NCBI RefSeq assembly: GCF_047495875.1
Contig: NC_092497.1
Location: forward strand, 69,702,511 to 69,766,510
DNA length: 64,000 nucleotides
DNA from: Pithys albifrons albifrons
Taxonomy: Eukaryota > Chordata > Aves > Passeriformes > Thamnophilidae
Direction: 5' to 3'
Made by a program: the position numbers and the translations under genes. Below are positions 50,351-63,400 of the stretch, piece after piece (within the stretch, counting starts at the first letter, position 1; each line of letters starts with the position of its first letter). The notes below the pieces were generated by a model. It saw only the letters and a list, made by a program, of their open reading frames with translations, had not been told where the DNA came from and did no database searches.

Positions 50351-50518
50351 TGAGCTTTGACTGCACAAGTTTTCTCCCTACAGTGGGAAGCAGCATCTGT
50401 GTATTCCTCCCATGTCATTAATATAAGGAATGCTTTTAACGAATTTGTTCTAACATGTTCTAGTCAGATTTGTGATTACCTCAATTCATCATGCCACACA
50501 CTGGGCATCAAAAAATAC

Positions 50519-51018
50519 TGTTGTGGCTTAATGCCAGCCAGCAACTAAGTACCACACACTCACTCACTTCCCCTGTCCCCAGTGGGATGGGAAAAAGGTA
50601 AAACCTATGGGTTGAGACAAAAACAAATAATAACAAGAGTATAGAAAGGAGGAAAGGGAGAGGAATAAAATCCAAGAAAAACACATGATGCACATTAAAA
50701 TTGCTCATCACCCACTGACTGATACAAGCCTTTCTCTGAGCAGCAATCAGCCCCTCCAGGTCAACTAGCCCCAGTTTATATACGTTCTAGAGTATTGAAT
50801 AGTCCTTTGGCTAGTTTGTGATACTTGTTCTGACCATGCCTCCTCCCGAGTTCTTGCGCGCCTGTCTCACTGAGTCACTGAGAAAGTCCTTGGTTTAGGG
50901 TAACCACTACATAGCCCTACTTAGAAATCAATGTGTTATTCCAAAGATTTTCATACTGAATCCAAAACACAACACTGCTATGAAAAAAATTAACTATATC
51001 CCAGCCAAAGACAGGACA
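50519..51018 (-). mobile_element. 5' LTR of the decayed provirus (family 1)
   Basis: The minus strand begins TGTCCTGTCTTTGGCTGGG and ends GGCATTAAGCCACAACA, with a TATA-type sequence TATATAAAC at about 50775. It is related to the other family 1 LTRs but is a distinct subfamily. The following 18-nt block TGATGCCCAGTGTGTGGC (50497-50514 on the plus strand) resembles a retroviral tRNA primer-binding site. Confidence 0.8.
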
Positions 51019-53559
51019 AAGCCTTAGAGTTAACCACACCAAGGGCACCAGATCACTTTGAAATCTGTGTATATTCCTTAGTCTGGCCCCCTTTGGCCAA
51101 ACAAGGAATTTTTTTAGCATCTTAGATGCTTCTTGATCATAAACCTTTCTGTCTAGCCACCACCTTGACATGGAAAAAGGCCTAGGTTGAATTTGTGGTT
51201 TTGATTTTTTTAATTGATAGGGAATCCCCAAGTAACCAATTAAGCTGGCTTTAAGACTTTGAAAAACCAGGGCAGCAAAGAGTGAACTTAATGGGAAGCA
51301 GATCTGGACCGCTATTTTAAGTAATCTTTAGACAGTGGGGGGGCAGTGGGGGTGGGGATGGATGGGGAGAATACAAAGTTTTGCTTGAAGACTGCAGTGG
51401 CTAGGAGTTCTACTTCACCCTTAAGTATGTCTGTCCTAGATTTACAATCCGTTCCAAAAGAATACCAGTATGGGTTATTTCAGGGTGTGAATTCAGTGTC
51501 ATATAGTCATTTAAGTATCAATACCGTATCACGTTCTGAGTTCACAATTGGGCACACCCCAGCTGGACACTGACCACACAGCAACCAGGAAACTGCTTCC
51601 TAGTAGAGAATGACCACACACACTCCAATACTAGGAAAGCAACATTGCACAGCAAAATCCAGAGTTTAACCAACATTCGTTTTCTGATGGGGGCACATTC
51701 ATAGCACTATCTCATTAACACAGTCTCTTTAGTCTTAGGTCTCCAGTTCCTCATAGTGGGCTTCCTTTCCTTTAAATAAAAAACAACAGACTACTACACT
51801 TGCATTTGTTTGGTTAAAAAAAAATCCAAAGATTTATTTACACTTCCTACCACTTACTCATCATTCCCACCAGAAAGCCACAGCTGCAGGACTATGAGAC
51901 ATAAATAAGCAAAAAAAAAAATCAAATACAGACAAACATGGTATCTGGCACGTCCTTTAGCTGCAAGAAGCATAAGGAAAACCACAAATTTTATTCAAGG
52001 ACTGACTACAGCAGGGTACAGCTACCTGGTATCTTATCCTTGGACTTTAGAAACAGGGTTTTTGCTTGTCTATTTCAGGTTAAGTAGGAAACAACTTCAA
52101 GGTTTAGCTTAAGATACCCTTCTTCAAAGCTTCAGGGGTGAAGAAGTATTCACAAGTCCCAGCAAAGCAAAATTCTATGCTAAAAGCTACATTCATAAAG
52201 TACTAAGCATGAACACTTAAATCAGGAAGCAGAGCCTCCATCCACCATGTTTCATGTAACAACATTATTTAGATGCATGCAGGCCTTAAAAACAAAGCTA
52301 ACAGTAATGTTCTCCTACTTTGGTTTCTCAGCATCATAACCAATGCAAACACTAAAAAAAAAAAGCTAAGACTTAAAAACAATTATCATTGCATAAAATG
52401 CTCAAATCACATTGAGCTTATTAAGACACTATGGTGAACCTATAGGCAAAGGCAGTCTACAGTGGTCTAGATAACCTGCTACAAAAGCAGTGACTTTCTC
52501 TAAGATCAAGATATTGTCTGCCCTCCTCTCCTGAACCTGGGATCTCACCAGGAAAAATCGAAGTACTCTTTTCATTGGCCGTACAGGTCTGTTTCAGACT
52601 CCAGAGAATCAAGCACAAGTACCTGCAAAAAACATGAGGTCTTTCAAGCTCATCTGGAGAAAGATTTACAGTTTTTATGCACAGTATTGCTCAAATAGCC
52701 TCTCTTTCATGTGCTTTTATGCCTACTTTTCCATTCTCTTGCATGGCAGCTGCTTTTCCTCTAACAAAGCATTGACACTTAACATCAAACTATGAGTACA
52801 TTCTTCCCTACTGTTCACAGAGGACAGCTGGGCTACAACAAAGTTGCTGAATACTTCTTTTAGTAATTGGGAATTCCAATTACTTGCTTACTAAAAGCAG
52901 TAAGAGTTTGTTAACTTTTTCCTCCCTACTACTCCTTATAATGGAAACAAATCTTGGCTCCACAGATATCACTATGATTTTGCAGTGATTCACTCTAGTA
53001 CACAATGAGATTCAAGCATTTCATATCCTCTTCATGTTATGCCACCACAAATAACCTTAGGAAGTAGAAACTTTTATAGTATGCTCTTAAATACAGGCTA
53101 GAATATATTTCCACCTCATAACGACAAACGAGAACAAAGTAGCTCCACTGAACTACACAGCACACCCAGTCCTATGTCAGTTCTCCGATTGTATGAAACA
53201 CTGCCTCACTCAGAAATGCGGCACTGAAAGAAACCCTACCTATTAAGTGCTCACTCATATGATTCATAAAGTGTCTTCAGCAGAATTTGGGCAGAAGCAT
53301 TCCTAACAAACCTTTCTGAAGAAGCTGCTGGATGTACACAACATTAAAATAATACATTCTAGACTGCGCAGTCAGAAAACAAGTCAATATTCCCACATAT
53401 GCATGCCAGGACTGCAATTTATTGTGTTTAAAAGCACTCTCCAGTTAAAACTGCCTCAGTTTGGGCACAAAATCTTCAAGTGATCGTTTTGAGGGACCCG
53501 TGTTTGGGTTGTTTGAAGACCTACGGGCGAAACTATAAACACATTTTGTACAACTGCAG
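51019..53559. other. TTC39B intron 1, promoter-proximal segment
   Basis: AT-rich intronic DNA between the provirus and the CpG island. I see no gene or clear repeat. Enhancer elements cannot be judged from sequence alone. Confidence 0.65.
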
Positions 53560-54760
53560 TTGTACAGTTGGGACCGCATCCCGCAGACACGGAAACTGCT
53601 CGTGACCCCACGCACACGGGGCCGCTCTCGGACCGGCGCTGCCCGCCGCACACCTGCCCCCGGCCGCACACCTGCCCCGCGCACCAGAGCCATGGCGCGG
53701 CACGATCACACGAGCAGCGCAGGAGCTGGGGCTAAAGCAATTTTTTCCTAAAAAAGAGGGAAACTTAGGAAAAAAAATTGAAAAAGCAAAGGCTGGCGCC
53801 GCGGGATGCGGGAACGGGCTGCCCGCAGCCCCGCTGCCGGGACAACTTTCCCCAACTCCCGGCGGCGACTCGCCCCGGCGGCGGCCGGGCCTGCCCCGAC
53901 CCTGCCCGGCAGCCGCCCGCCGGCCGCGGCGCAGGGCAGGTGGGCGCCCGGGGCTGCCGGCGCAGCGGGGCCCGCCCGCGCCTCCCCGCCGGAGCCCTCC
54001 CGCCGCTGCCCTCCGCTCACCTCCTCGCCGCCGCCGCTCTCCTCCGTGCCGTTTCCTACGCTCGCCATGTTCCCGCTCCTCTGTCCGCCTCGCCGGGATC
54101 TTTGCGGCCGCCTCGCCCCGTCCACTGCTCACAGCCCAGCGGCGGTGCCGCCCCCCGCCCCCTTCTCGGCCGCCCACGCTCGGCCGGCCCAGCCCAGCCC
54201 AGCCCAACCCAGCCCGCCTCGGCCCGGCCCAGCCCGGCTGCTCCCGCGCTGTCCGTGCAAGAGCCGCGCTCGCCGCCTGCTCCCGCCCCGGCCGCCCCGC
54301 GGCTCCGCCGGCCGCGCCCCCTCGTTAGCATGGCAGGGCCCGCCCCGCCGGCCGCTGGTCGTCGTCCCGCTGCGCCGCCGCCCGTGTCACCCGGACGGGG
54401 CACTGAGGGAGTCCCGGTCTCGCAGCAGCCTGGGGGCGGCCGGAGGGCGCGTCTGGCTGGGTCGGGGCAAGTGGAGCGTCGTTTCAAGCTCGTGCTGAGG
54501 CCCCGTTCCTTCTCCGTCCTGCCGCTCCACCTCCAGCCGCGCTGCAGCTCCGCGCCACTGGAGCGCTGCACTGGCAGAGGTGCCGACAGTCTTCCCCCAG
54601 CTGTTTCCGTGGTGTCCCTCCAGTCCTGGCGGACTAGTGTTTTATGCTGGCGCCATCAGCCTCCACCGGGATCCGCCGCGCCGCCCAGCGCGCTGCTCTG
54701 GGCAAGGGCAGCGCAGGCTGTGCTCATGTCTGCAGGCGCCTCGGATAGCACTGCTGCCTG
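53560..54760. promoter_or_regulatory. CpG-island promoter of TTC39B
   Basis: A dense run of CpG dinucleotides and GC boxes (CCGCCC and CCCCGCCC motifs) surrounds TTC39B exon 1 and stands out sharply from the AT-rich flanks. There is no obvious TATA box near the start codon. A CCCAG short tandem repeat occurs at about 54185-54235. Island promoters are often bidirectional, but I see no coding exon on the plus strand to its right. The long open frames across the island in several frames are a by-product of GC content. Confidence 0.85.
54021..54068 (-). CDS. TTC39B: TTC39B coding exon 1 (start codon)
   Basis: The first coding exon of tetratricopeptide repeat protein 39B encodes MASVGNGTEESGGGEE and ends exactly at a GTGAGC donor (phase 0). 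The ATG complement is at 54066-54068. Its context is strong, with A at -3 and G at +4, and it sits inside a CpG island, as expected for a housekeeping-type promoter. The assignment rests mainly on the downstream exons, which match the conserved N-terminal part of TTC39B; the short acidic, glycine-rich leader is poorly conserved in this family. TTC39B belongs to the TTC39/IML2-like TPR family and is linked in mammals to HDL and LXR turnover. The 5' UTR cannot be delimited from sequence alone. Confidence 0.85.
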
Positions 54761-57700
54761 CAGACCCGGCCGCTCCTGTGTCGTCAGTCAGCTCCAAGTA
54801 TTCAGCACCTGATGTCCAAGAGAAACCTGGACAGTCCTTAAGCTCCGTGTGGCCAGGCTCTGAGGAAGAGCTAGGTAGTGCTTGCAAAGAAAGTCCACAA
54901 AGCAGCCAGCTCTCTGAGGACTGCTAGACTACCCCTCACCTTGTCTTGTAGTTAGTTCATAGTATCATAATGCTCTCTGCTGAAAATCTACCAATTTACA
55001 CTTTTCCCTATTCTGCCTGCTGGGATCAAGGTCTACTAAAAGGCAGGTAGCATGACACCCATGTCCACTTACTACTGATTACATCCCTGTTACTGCCTCT
55101 GTTACGAAATACATGCAGTTTTCATACACTGGCTTTCATTAGAACCCAAGAGAGATTAAGAGAGAAAGAGCATTGAGCAGGTTCAGCTAACTGGGAGGTA
55201 GATACTGTCTAAGAGCTTTTTGCAACTTAGGAATACAGTCTAGAGAGATAAACCAGGTCCTTCAGTCTAAAAAGAAGCAAAGTACAGGCTTTCAGTGTAG
55301 GCTAACAACTGACATGTCCCTATTTATCTTACATAGCCTGTGCTGCTCTATCTGCTATTTTTACCCAGCTGAGCTAAGTAAAAATGAAAGAGGAACTTAA
55401 CATGAATATGTTCATCTGTCCTGCAAAATTCAGCCTTTTCAGTTAAGGTACCACAGACACACTGTTCTCCCATACTCCTATTGCACTTGAGTAAGTTTCT
55501 TCATTGGCAACTTGTTAAAAGATACTCTAGTGATACTAGTATTCTTCCAGGACTGATCTGAAGCACATGAAATATATCAGTAGTGCAAAAGCAGTAGACA
55601 GGCTCATACTTGCTTTGTATTTGACTCATGGTACAGTCATGTCTGCCCACACAGCTCCACCTGAAACCTCTTTTTATGCTGTTCACAAGAACTGATAACT
55701 TGCATAAGTTATCATTCTCTGTTGAAGACATGATTCCCTTTCTATTTTTCAACTCCAAAGGCAATCCCTTTGAGAAACACTTCAACTTAGAGCAGCATAT
55801 TACCTCCATTTCAAAACTAGCTTTTAACCAGTATTATTATTTAACAGAATACTGTGAGATATATAGTATATGAGTAGGATAGCTAACACTTAAGGTCTCC
55901 AAATTCTAGAAAGATGTCCCTTAAAGGTGGGAACGGGTTATGCCGCTCTGTAGAAGCCACACGTCTAAGCAGTTATGCACTGCCAGTTCCAGCTACAGAG
56001 AATCAAAACTTAGCACAATCCCTGATGTTCTTGTAGAAATAAAATGGACTGGAGCACCAGCACTTTTAGAGTTGGGTTGGGGAAATCACACTAATGTGCA
56101 GTTTGTGGCCATGAGTAGTCATTATAAGTGTAGGAGACACAGATGCATGTGTCAGAGGTTCAGTTAACATACTCAGCAAGTTCAAGATTAAGGTCTAGTT
56201 CATCGACACTTTGTCAAAATTAGCTCCTGGTAGGTTTCATTATTGTATTCTTTCCTTCCCAGGAAGGCTTTTAGGCTCATTTACAGTCTTTTGGGCAGAT
56301 TTAAGGCAACTTCTGTCAATGACCCTTCTCAAGTCAGTACAAAGATGCATACTAAAATAATCATGGAGGAGATAACTACATCAAATCACTGCTGAAGGTA
56401 GCTAAGGCATGATAATTGCTACTGAAGTCTGAATACAAGCCCTGTGAATGGCAGAGCCATTATGGAGTTTTGCTTTGTCTTTTACAAGCTGCCACAGTGC
56501 ATGCTTCCATTGCAGGAATTGTAATAATAGTCAAAAAAGACATCTCAAAGCCACACCCCAGTTGGCTTTGATCAAGCGGAATCATTCTCTCCCTTCTTTC
56601 TTGAAATGTAAGCATTAAAGAAAAAACCCTTGCAAATTCCTCTTACTGATTTCCATTGGTAAAAAACTAAACAAAACCAAACAGAGCACGTCTGAAGGAA
56701 TATGAACAAGAACTAATAGGTCTTAATCCTCTGAGAAGAAAAGCCTGCAGCAGTTCTCAGCCAACTCTAGTTTCTATTCATTTGACTGCAGATGTCTTTC
56801 CATCAGGAATTAGGAAGATTATGAGCTGATTACTAACCTTTCAAAGAGCATTCAGGGAACATTCCAGTGGATGTGTTGAAAGGATTTTGCTGAGATATGA
56901 CAGGGGCAGCAAAACCTTGACGGTCTGTTCTCCTCTGTCTGGAATAGTTGTATAGAATTTGCACACAGGAAAAGCCTGCCTACATTTCCTCCCATCTTCA
57001 GAGCCATTGCTTGCTGCTGTGTTAACACTACTTGGATATTTGATAACTATTCTAGTATATCCTTCTGCAGTATAGCTATTCACTGTGAATTTGCCTTACA
57101 AGAATTCATGGGATGATTCAGAAAAAAGATGTTTTTTAGCTTCTGTAATGCAACACACATAAGAATTAAAAGTCCTATTCATGATCAAATAATATAGAAG
57201 AATAAGATCAACCTCAGTATAAATACTTGGTACTGATACAGTTTTCTTGAGAACTAGAAAATTGTCCTTGAGAATAGGCCCTCTGTAAGAGAAGCCTAGG
57301 AATTGCCTTAGCAGACCTACAGCTACTTTCCAATAGGGTTACTCTGTCTCAGACTCACAAAACAGAACTGTAGATAACACTCATCAAACAATTAGCAGAT
57401 TCCCTGATGGAGGTAGAACACATGAGCAGGGCAGAAACCAAGTCCCACCTATATCCAGAAGTACTGTTCCATAAACTTTCTATTAGAACAATGAGTACTC
57501 TGAGCAGTACAAATTCTGTGTGACTCTAACCACAAAAATACCCTGTGAAATATTTGTTGAGAGACTCAAAATCACCATATTTGAGGAATACCTTTCAAGG
57601 TCAAGAGAACGAAATTTTTTACTGACTTTGAAGCCAGTAAAGCACAACAAAAAAAATTACATATTTGCAGTAACTTGTCAGAGGTACTAATTCCTAAAAA

Positions 57701-59848
57701 TCCTATAACAAAAGCAAGATGTCTCAGCCAAGACAGAAAAATTGCTCAGGGTGTATTTCCTTTTGGATTATATGTGCTATGCCATAACCTCTAGGCAACT
57801 GGGTTTTTTAGCCAGCACTTACTTTGCCAATTGACATGAAGCAACATCTCTTTTTGACAGTATCAAAAAATTGTTTCTTCCTACAAGCTGAGCTAATCTG
57901 TGGCTTGCAAACAGTATTTCAGACATTACTGTAGCAACAGCAGTAATCCTTTAAAAAACATGAGACTACATTATTGCATACATGTAGTTACATGAGGAGG
58001 CTAAGATAGATTCTAAGATTATTTCAATCCCTGCTCACACAGACACAGATACAGACACAGACCACAGACACATGGACATTTGCCACTGTCCAGTCCTGCA
58101 ACAAGTCTCAGGTTCAACCTTAGACTCTAGAAGGACTATTCACTCTCAGTCCCAGTGCCCATTTTCCCACATCCAACTGAAAGGACACTATAGCAAGCCA
58201 CAAAGCAGCTCACCTAATTGAGTAAATACAATAATTAAAGCCACCAAAATAAGGAAAGTCAGTGTCCTCAAAATACATGCTCTGGCCTTGGGCCCCAACA
58301 AAAAGAGCAAAAGTGCTGAACCAAGGAACTGAATCAAGCACACCAACATACAGTTTTTTGAAAGACCTAAAAGAAAGCAGGCTCTTCAAGATACCTCTTG
58401 GAATGCATGAAGGTAGTAGTACTACAGCCTAGAATATTCATGTTCTGCAGAGACTACAGATATATACAACAAGTAATGCTTACAGTACTGGATTGTTACA
58501 GTTAAGAGTGAAAATTTTCTACTCTTAATAAGCTGCTTCATGTAAATCCTGTGTGTTAGACCTCTCAAGAATTTTATTTGGAAGTAAAGAACATAGGTGT
58601 TACTTCTTTGACAAATATATCTATACAGTAATTGTATTTAAATACTTAGACTCTCACATTCTGCGAGGCACTCTTTTAGAGAGCCACAGTAGTTTCAAAC
58701 TCCTAGATCACATTGCCATATTTAAAAGTGGTGACCATCTTGAAGCAGAGCCACTTCTTCCAGTCAGACACATTTCCCTTCAGTCACCATACCATGAAGC
58801 AAATATTGCAGTGGTGGAAAGACATACAAAAGCCCAAGATTAGGAGAGGGTGATGAGGCAGTTACTAGACATTTCAGAATAAACAGAATCTTGAATAAGA
58901 TACATAAGAAAGCCTCCTCTACTCAGGGAAGCTCTACCTCTTTCATAAAGCCTGCGAAATGACAGCTTTGGACACTGTACAGAGGTTTACCTCAGTTACC
59001 TTGTGACTTGTTTCTGAATACCTAAGCCAGGTTGTATAAGTGATCCTTGATGAAAGCATAATGCAATTAACTCACCTAGCTTCCAGGCAGCCTCCAGTTC
59101 TTTCACCAATGTATCTACTCAGGCATTACTTGCATAATAGTTCCTGGTAACACTTCTACAGGTACCACCTCTAACTTATGGGCTACATTTAAATTATTTT
59201 GTGTATCCCCTTATAACTTCCTTAAGGAAGAACCCTCAGAATGACTAGTTAAATTTTTTTAATCCTGGAAACCAGCATACCCCCCAATACTTACATACTA
59301 TATCTTTCCTGCTCCAGGTGGAGTCAAGCTATTCTTAGGCTCACACTGTTTAAACTGGATTTATCCACAGCCAATGCACAACTTTTCACAACAGTGTAGG
59401 TCACAGAACCTGATCCACCCACTGCTGAACACAGAACCAGGCTCAAGTTTAGAGCAGTTTGCTTACACACACGTCTTAAGGACACCTAATACACTATATA
59501 AGTACAGACCTCCAAACAAAACATCAGAGTATTGAGTCAGACTCAGTAGGGTGATAAGTGAGGAAATCAGTAAGCCATAAGAGTAAAGAAAACCAATAAA
59601 CAAAAACTAAAACAAACAAACAAAACCCAACTCAAACAAAAACACCACAGAATCTATTATCTTTTAGAAGGCTTAAAAGTCACCCTGTTTTCTGTGAGTT
59701 TCTGACAACTAAGCCAAAGTGTTACTGATATTTCATTCATACTGATAGGTAGGCTTCCTATCACTTACACTCCTCCTCCTGTCTTTACTGGTCATCATTC
59801 TCTCTTTTCAACATTCATATCCCCTTCCACCCCACTCCCAGTCTCTGA

Positions 59849-59889
59849 CATTCCATTCCATTCCATTCCATTCCATTCCATTCCATTCC
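59849..59889. repeat. ATTCC pentanucleotide array
   Basis: About eight perfect CATTC/ATTCC units, the same unit as satellite II/III-type simple sequence but only 41 bp long. Confidence 0.97.
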
Positions 59890-62818
59890 CTTTTCTCACC
59901 TCCAAGAAAAAGTTCCCTTTGTTTTTGTATGTTTGTTTTCTTTTCTGTTTATCTCTGCCTCTGCTCATTTATCCAACTAAGAGTGTCCTAGCAGATGCTT
60001 AAGAGGTGTCTCCTATAACTTCTTTCATTAAGTCAGATGATTAACCCTTTCCTGTCCTACAGCAGGTGGAACAGTTACTTATCTTGGTATATGATGTCTC
60101 ATCTCTTTGTAGTTTTCTTTCCTTCTCTCCTCACCTTTACAGCTAAGGAGTTCCCTGCTATTTCAGCAAGATATTCTCTGTGCTTCTCCCAGTCTTATAT
60201 CTAAGCTTCTTCCTGTTTATCATCACATTTCATCTCATTGGAAGTATTTTGATGTTCTTCTTCTCAGCCTCTTGTCAGAGTGCATATTTCAGAGAATTAT
60301 AGAGCAATAAAAGTCAGAAATGACTCCTGCAACTGTTCTCATTCAGTTCTCAATTTTTTTCAGATATAAAACCCCACACTAAGTTATGGTATTTATTTAG
60401 AAACAAAATATATTAATGTGCCATCACTACTCCTGATGCTAACAGGATGCTTGATGTTTGCATGTTATATTGTAAATGACTGAATACCTCTTCCTGCAGA
60501 ACCAGTCCTGTTAAATAAACACATAAGGTTTTTATTGCACTGCTGCACTGGGTTAATTTTTAATTGGCTCTTTTTTCTTTTTGAAACCTTTGCTCCTATT
60601 AACAGTCTAAACTGGGTTTTGTCATTTTATACTTCTATTAGCTTCAAGAAATGAAGCCGTTTTCCTGTAAATCTTGTAACAACTAGAGCAAATGCACTTC
60701 TGATATTATTTATGTAGCTGAATCCTTTCCATGTGCTTTTTCATCACCAACTGTACTATCTATACCAGAAAATTAAAGGCAAAAAAAGCTGTAACTTCAC
60801 CTTATAGAAATGTGTTTTGCCTTAATACCAAAAGTTTTCAAAGATATGTTTGGCAGAAAATATGTTGCATCTTTTGTCTATTCATTTTGTTATTCTTTCA
60901 TTGCTCTGAAAACAATATGTTCGAGATTGAACCAACTGAACAGATGGTTGCTATGTGTCCAAGTCATCAGGGAATGAAACTGACTGAATGCAACTCCTTT
61001 CTTTTCCACAAAAAAAAAAAAAAATCCCTGAAAGCAAACCCAAAATGTCACATATCAGTGTTCTTGTTCCCAAAAAGAAAAAAGATCCTCATTCGGAGAC
61101 AAGACAGCATTTTATAATTGCTAAATTGTACCCAAAGGCCTTCCCTTCACACTGTTGGAAAAATTATTTATTTATTTGTTTGTTTACTTACTTGTTTTTC
61201 AACTCATCTTAATTAATGTGTTATCCATGTTGAAGATACTTTTTCTAAAAAACAAAGACCTACAAAACAAACATGCAATTCCTTCTTCTTGTCATGCAGG
61301 CTGCCATGTTCAGAAGCTCCTACTGTAATGGCAGGCGTGTGTCCCTCTGTTTAGTGACGAGATTTTGCTGCAAATTGGCTAGGAACTGTCTCTGTGCCTT
61401 GCAGCTAAATCCATAGACTTAGCCGAGAAAAGTCTAAGGTGTCTTATCTGAGAACATAAAGCTTGTCCAGTACATCATGGTATTTGGCCAGTATATTAGT
61501 AATTTGGATATAACTTCTGTCTTCAAAATTCCACATTAGCCAGTGGAGAGAGTGACACATGTTACGAATAATGTGAGATGTTGTATCTCCTACTAATATT
61601 TAGTAGAGTGGGCAGTATTGGTTAATAACTGAAGTGCAAGAACTCTAGGTTTCAAATTCTGTTTCTTGAGTTTACTTTGAATTTTAACTGCATCCATTAT
61701 TTAATTAGTTCATTCAAGCCACCTGTTACTTAAGAAGGTCTAAAAATGCAAGACAGACAAAAAATATATTTAAAATATTTTTTTATTTTATTAGTTAAAT
61801 TTAATAAACATATTTCATGGACAGTTACAGATAAACCCAGTCTTGCCATCTCTACATTTTGTGCTGGTTATATCTGATCTAGCTCTAATCAAAAGCCCAG
61901 TAGGCATGGTAGTATGATACCATGTCTAAACTAATATGCTTCCATCCCACAATGGTGTGCAGCAGTTTTCCAGTGTTCCTCCAGAAGAGGTGTAAATACA
62001 TATTCTGTATTAAAACACTCGCATAGCACTTTGTGGCAGTTCACTTGTCCTATGATTTGGCAGAACAACTGAAAGAACTGAGTAACAGAGATAAATACTT
62101 CACAAAAAGATACGAGGATAAGTAGATTTATGGAGGACTATGCAGAAAAAGCATCTGGTTAATTTACAGTCTTTTTGTAGCTAATTTTGGGCTTGGAAAG
62201 AAATGAGCTAGTATATCTTGTAGCAAGCGGTTCTGCAGCTATGCTCTTTGAGAAAGTATTTGTTTTACCCATACGCTTACTGTAGGCCACAGGCAGGCCC
62301 TGATTTGAAAAACCATAAAACCATTACAAATTTTCATGGATGGATGGAATTTATATGTATGCTTCTATTTGCAATGAAGATAAATTCTCTCAAGCAATTG
62401 TGGCTTGATTAATATTGTTAGCACCATGTGGGACAAGTCCTGGACATCTCAAAACATCAAATAAAGGGTAGATATTTCCTGAGTGATCATTTCCTTTACT
62501 AGCCACATATAACCAAAAGAAAAATTCTGTTAATACACAAGCAAAATATCAAATGTCCCAGAATATATAGTCAGGGATTAAAAGGCTGAATACAAGTTAT
62601 AAAGAAAATGTTTGCCGAGTACCCCAAGTTTGATTTACAGAAAGGTATGAGGAGAAGCTTTCTTCTGAGAAATAGATGGGGTGGGGCACAGATGTGTTCT
62701 GATTTAACAAAAAAAAAAAGATATTACTATGTTCTACCAATAATGCAAAGGCATCTTCAAAGTACTAGCTCAGAGAACTGCTAGACTGCGGGGGGAAAAA
62801 TTATCCTTGCAGTCACTT

Positions 62819-62864
62819 ATACCTACATGTAGGCACCCTGATATACCTACATGTAGGCACCCTG
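62819..62864. repeat. 24-bp tandem duplication containing a 12-bp palindrome
   Basis: ATACCTACATGTAGGCACCC and following bases occur twice, at 62819-62842 and 62843-62864. Each copy contains the perfect palindrome CCTACATGTAGG. Confidence 0.95.
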
Positions 62865-63334
62865 CAATATATGGAGAGTGAAAGAGAAAAAAGAAAAGCT
62901 TTGGGCTTTGATACTGTTTACAGTCTAATGCATGTGGGCGATCTCTTACTATAAACACAGATGGCTGTGAGCCACACTAGGTCATTCTGAGAAGCCAAGC
63001 ATATATTTGTGGGCTTACTATTTCCCACTGAAGCAATGATTATTCAGCAGAAGGGCATATATTTGTAGTACTTAAAATAAAATCTTTTTTTATTAGATGG
63101 TTTTAAATTAAAATACATTTTAGATGCAGCAAGTTGAAGCTTAGGAATGGTATGTCTGATCACACTTTCTTTACTGAGTGCAAATAAAGGCTGCAGATTT
63201 AGGTTTCAAAATTGTCTTATAAAGATGCAATAAGAAATTTAATGCCTTGGCACATGTGATCGCAAGATTTTATGCCTGCTTGAACCAGTATGCAAGGTAA
63301 TCAATCATGGAAAGTAAGGTAGAGCACTGGGATG

Positions 63335-63399
<65 letters not shown>

Positions 63400-63400
63400 G
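63335..63400. repeat. GATA tetranucleotide microsatellite
   Basis: About 16 uninterrupted TAGA/GATA units, long enough to be highly polymorphic. Confidence 0.98.

Larger units (their letters stand above)
47545..51018 (-). mobile_element. Decayed endogenous retrovirus (5' LTR, gag, pro, partial pol)
   Basis: Read on the minus strand: LTR 51018-50519, a primer-binding-site-like sequence, then gag-like relics (49.75-48.6 kb), protease (48.6-48.1 kb) and reverse transcriptase (48.05-47.55 kb), in the order of a provirus. A CR1 fragment (49800-50350) sits in the gag leader. The remainder of pol, env and the 3' LTR are absent. Stops and shifts are frequent. Confidence 0.8.

Noticed and set aside
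53778..54812. 344-codon plus-strand frame across the CpG island, and similar long frames on both strands there
   Set aside because: Pro/Ala/Arg-rich composition produced by high GC, open in several overlapping frames at once, and overlapping TTC39B exon 1. No family resemblance.
63335..63400. CRISPR-like regular repeats (GATA and ATTCC arrays)
   Set aside because: Simple microsatellites without spacers, in a vertebrate genome.
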